64,000 bases of DNA. Origin: a bacterium (GTDB lineage: Bacteria > Babelota > Babeliae > Babelales > Vermiphilaceae). The position numbers were made by a program, and so were the translations under genes. Below are positions 62,822-64,000 of this stretch, piece by piece (positions within the stretch are counted from its first letter, which is position 1; every line of letters starts with the position of its first letter). The stretch covers positions 1 through 64,000 of the forward strand of contig JAKBEL010000017.1 of assembly GCA_021833825.1 (NCBI GenBank), in the 5' to 3' direction. A model generated the notes under the pieces. That model did no database searches and was not told the origin of the DNA. It worked only from the letters and a program-made list of their open reading frames with translations.

Positions 62822-63817
62822 TTAATAGCCAAGCTCTTTAAAATAATCTATCGTCAACTTTAACCCTTCATCCAAAGAGATTCTTGGTTCCCAATTGAAC
62901 ATCTGTTTTGCCAAGCTAATATTCGGGCATCGTTTTTTTGGATCATCTGATGGCAGTGGCTTGAACACAAGCTCCGATGAACTACCAGTTAATACAATCA
63001 CCTTCTGCGCCAACTCAAGCAGATTAAACTCTCCTGGGTTGCCTAGATTAACCGGTCCGGTAAAATCGGTTGGTGAATCAAACATCATTGCAATAATACC
63101 ATTCACCAAATCATCAACATAACAGAATGAACGTGTCTGAGTTCCATCGCCATAGATAGTGATCGGCTCACCTTGTAAAGCTTGACGAATAAAGTTACTG
63201 ATCACACGACCATCGTAGGGATCCATATGTGGGCCATAAGTATTGAAAATTCGTATCACTTTAATATCAACCCCATAGAAACGGTGATAATCAAAAAAGA
63301 GAGATTCTGCACAACGTTTACCCTCATCATAACAAGCACGAATACCAATAGGATTCACCGAACCTCGATACTCTTCCGCTTGAGGATGCATCTCAGGGTC
63401 ACCATACACCTCACTTGTTGACGCTTGTAAAATACGCGCATTATTTCGACGTGCAAGCTCAAGCAGATTCATTGAACCAATCACACTGGTTTTGGTAGTA
63501 AATAGTGGATCTTTTTGATAATGGGGCGGCGATGCTGGACATGCAAGATTAAAGATAAAATCAACCTTAAGATCTAGTGGATCTATAATATCATGTTCAA
63601 TAAAAGAGAATTGTGGATTTGCAAACAGATCTTCTATATTACGCCTGTTTCCTGTGTAGAGATTATCAAGCGCAATAACATCATAACCCCTTTCAAGCAA
63701 CTTTTTGCACAAATGACTGCCCAGAAAACCTGCCCCACCTGCAACCAGTGCTGTTTGAGCATCTGCGTAGCAAGGCAATAATAAGCAAACTATCATAGAA
63801 TATTTTAAAAACTTCAT
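62822..63817 (-). CDS. UDP-glucuronate decarboxylase-type enzyme with signal peptide
   Basis: Short-chain dehydrogenase fold of the UDP-xylose synthase group: [20 protein letters not shown] (NAD site), [25 protein letters not shown] catalytic Tyr/Lys, [17 protein letters not shown] and [16 protein letters not shown]. The N-terminus [20 protein letters not shown] precedes the NAD motif almost directly, with an ADA-QT cut site. ATG 63817 is backed by AGAGGAA. The catalytic part is complete (about 310 residues), so an exported version of a normally cytoplasmic NDP-sugar enzyme is likely. Confidence 0.9.
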   Translation of the reverse strand: MKFLKYSMIVCLLLPCYADAQTALVAGGAGFLGSHLCKKLLERGYDVIALDNLYTGNRRNIEDLFANPQFSFIEHDIIDPLDLKVDFIFNLACPASPPHYQKDPLFTTKTSVIGSMNLLELARRNNARILQASTSEVYGDPEMHPQAEEYRGSVNPIGIRACYDEGKRCAESLFFDYHRFYGVDIKVIRIFNTYGPHMDPYDGRVISNFIRQALQGEPITIYGDGTQTRSFCYVDDLVNGIIAMMFDSPTDFTGPVNLGNPGEFNLLELAQKVIVLTGSSSELVFKPLPSDDPKKRCPNISLAKQMFNWEPRISLDEGLKLTIDYFKELGY

Positions 63818-63949
63818 ATTAGGTTTCCTCTTTCTCATACTCTTGATTTTCAAATACCATTTTATTTACTGTATATATAAAATGGTTAAATTTAGCAAAC
63901 TATGTGACAAGCTTTCTAAAAAAAACTTTTTAATTCAAATGGAGGCTTT

Positions 63950-64000
63950 ATGATAAAAAAAGCTATAAAAACACTACTTTTATTCAATATAATTTTTTAT
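63950..64000 (+). CDS. Start of an exported protein, cut by the window end
   Basis: ATG 63950 follows GGAGG by 5-6 bases. Only 17 codons are visible: MIKKAIKTLLLFNIIFY, a lysine-rich start and hydrophobic core of a signal peptide. The product cannot be identified. The ribosome-site context is almost identical to that of the 7373 gene. Confidence 0.6.
   Translation, partial: MIKKAIKTLLLFNIIFY

Noticed and set aside
1-64000. CRISPR array
   Set aside because: No regular direct repeats with unique spacers. The repeated palindromes are few and scattered at different loci.
1-64000. tRNA, rRNA, tmRNA genes
   Set aside because: No GTTCGA-type T-loop with cloverleaf and no rRNA-like stretch was recognised by eye. 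A tRNAscan run would be decisive.

Overview
The window looks like a chromosomal segment of an AT-rich, reduced-genome, Gram-negative-type bacterium that lives inside or on host cells. It uses the standard code (UGA is a stop). It has peptidoglycan and lipoprotein genes (murB, mraY, lgt), ankyrin-like and other small exported proteins, toxin-antitoxin modules and many genes with no recognisable family. The best guess for the lineage is Candidatus Dependentiae (TM6). This is an inference from gene content and style; another intracellular lineage is possible. No rRNA, tRNA, CRISPR array, IS transposase or phage module was seen.

Layout. 0.3-9.7 kb: phosphosugar isomerase, membrane proteins (MIP channel, DoxX, VKOR), tRNA modification (trhO, tgt), murB, a SpoU-type RNA methyltransferase and an amino-acid permease. 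9.7-25 kb: mraY, mnmG, then the tightly packed lgt-dnaG-rpoD block, a CBS-domain membrane protein, a striking secreted cysteine-rich repeat protein and an ABC-F ATPase. 25-36 kb: separate LigD-type polymerase and phosphoesterase genes, an AAA/DUF4143 ATPase with paired operator-like palindromes, an AbiEi/AbiEii module flanked by a duplicated acetyltransferase tail, leuS with an acidic Cys/His insert, MazG-like and NUDIX hydrolases, and an orphan gene whose only credible start is AUA. 36-44 kb: rpsA-ndk, nusB-efp, glyA and small exported proteins. 44-64 kb: a long surface-glycan region with glycosyltransferases, methyltransferases, a sulfotransferase-like gene, a Wzx-type flippase, an AsnB-type amidotransferase, a GT6 (ABO-like) transferase, a fucosyltransferase-like protein, FkbM and a UDP-xylose-synthase-type enzyme, plus a HigBA-type toxin-antitoxin pair.

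Two themes stand out. First, many enzymes that normally work in the cytoplasm, or on cytoplasmic donors, carry N-terminal signal-peptide or anchor-like segments. They include the UDP-glucuronate decarboxylase, the GT6 and fucosyltransferase-like enzymes, a methyltransferase, a sulfotransferase and a rhodanese, and possibly the phosphosugar isomerase and the LigD phosphoesterase. This suggests an exported glycan-remodelling set. Second, gene-free gaps hold a family of long inverted-repeat elements (about 210-265 bp). Smaller palindromes are inserted into these at the same internal positions again and again, giving a nested repeat system.
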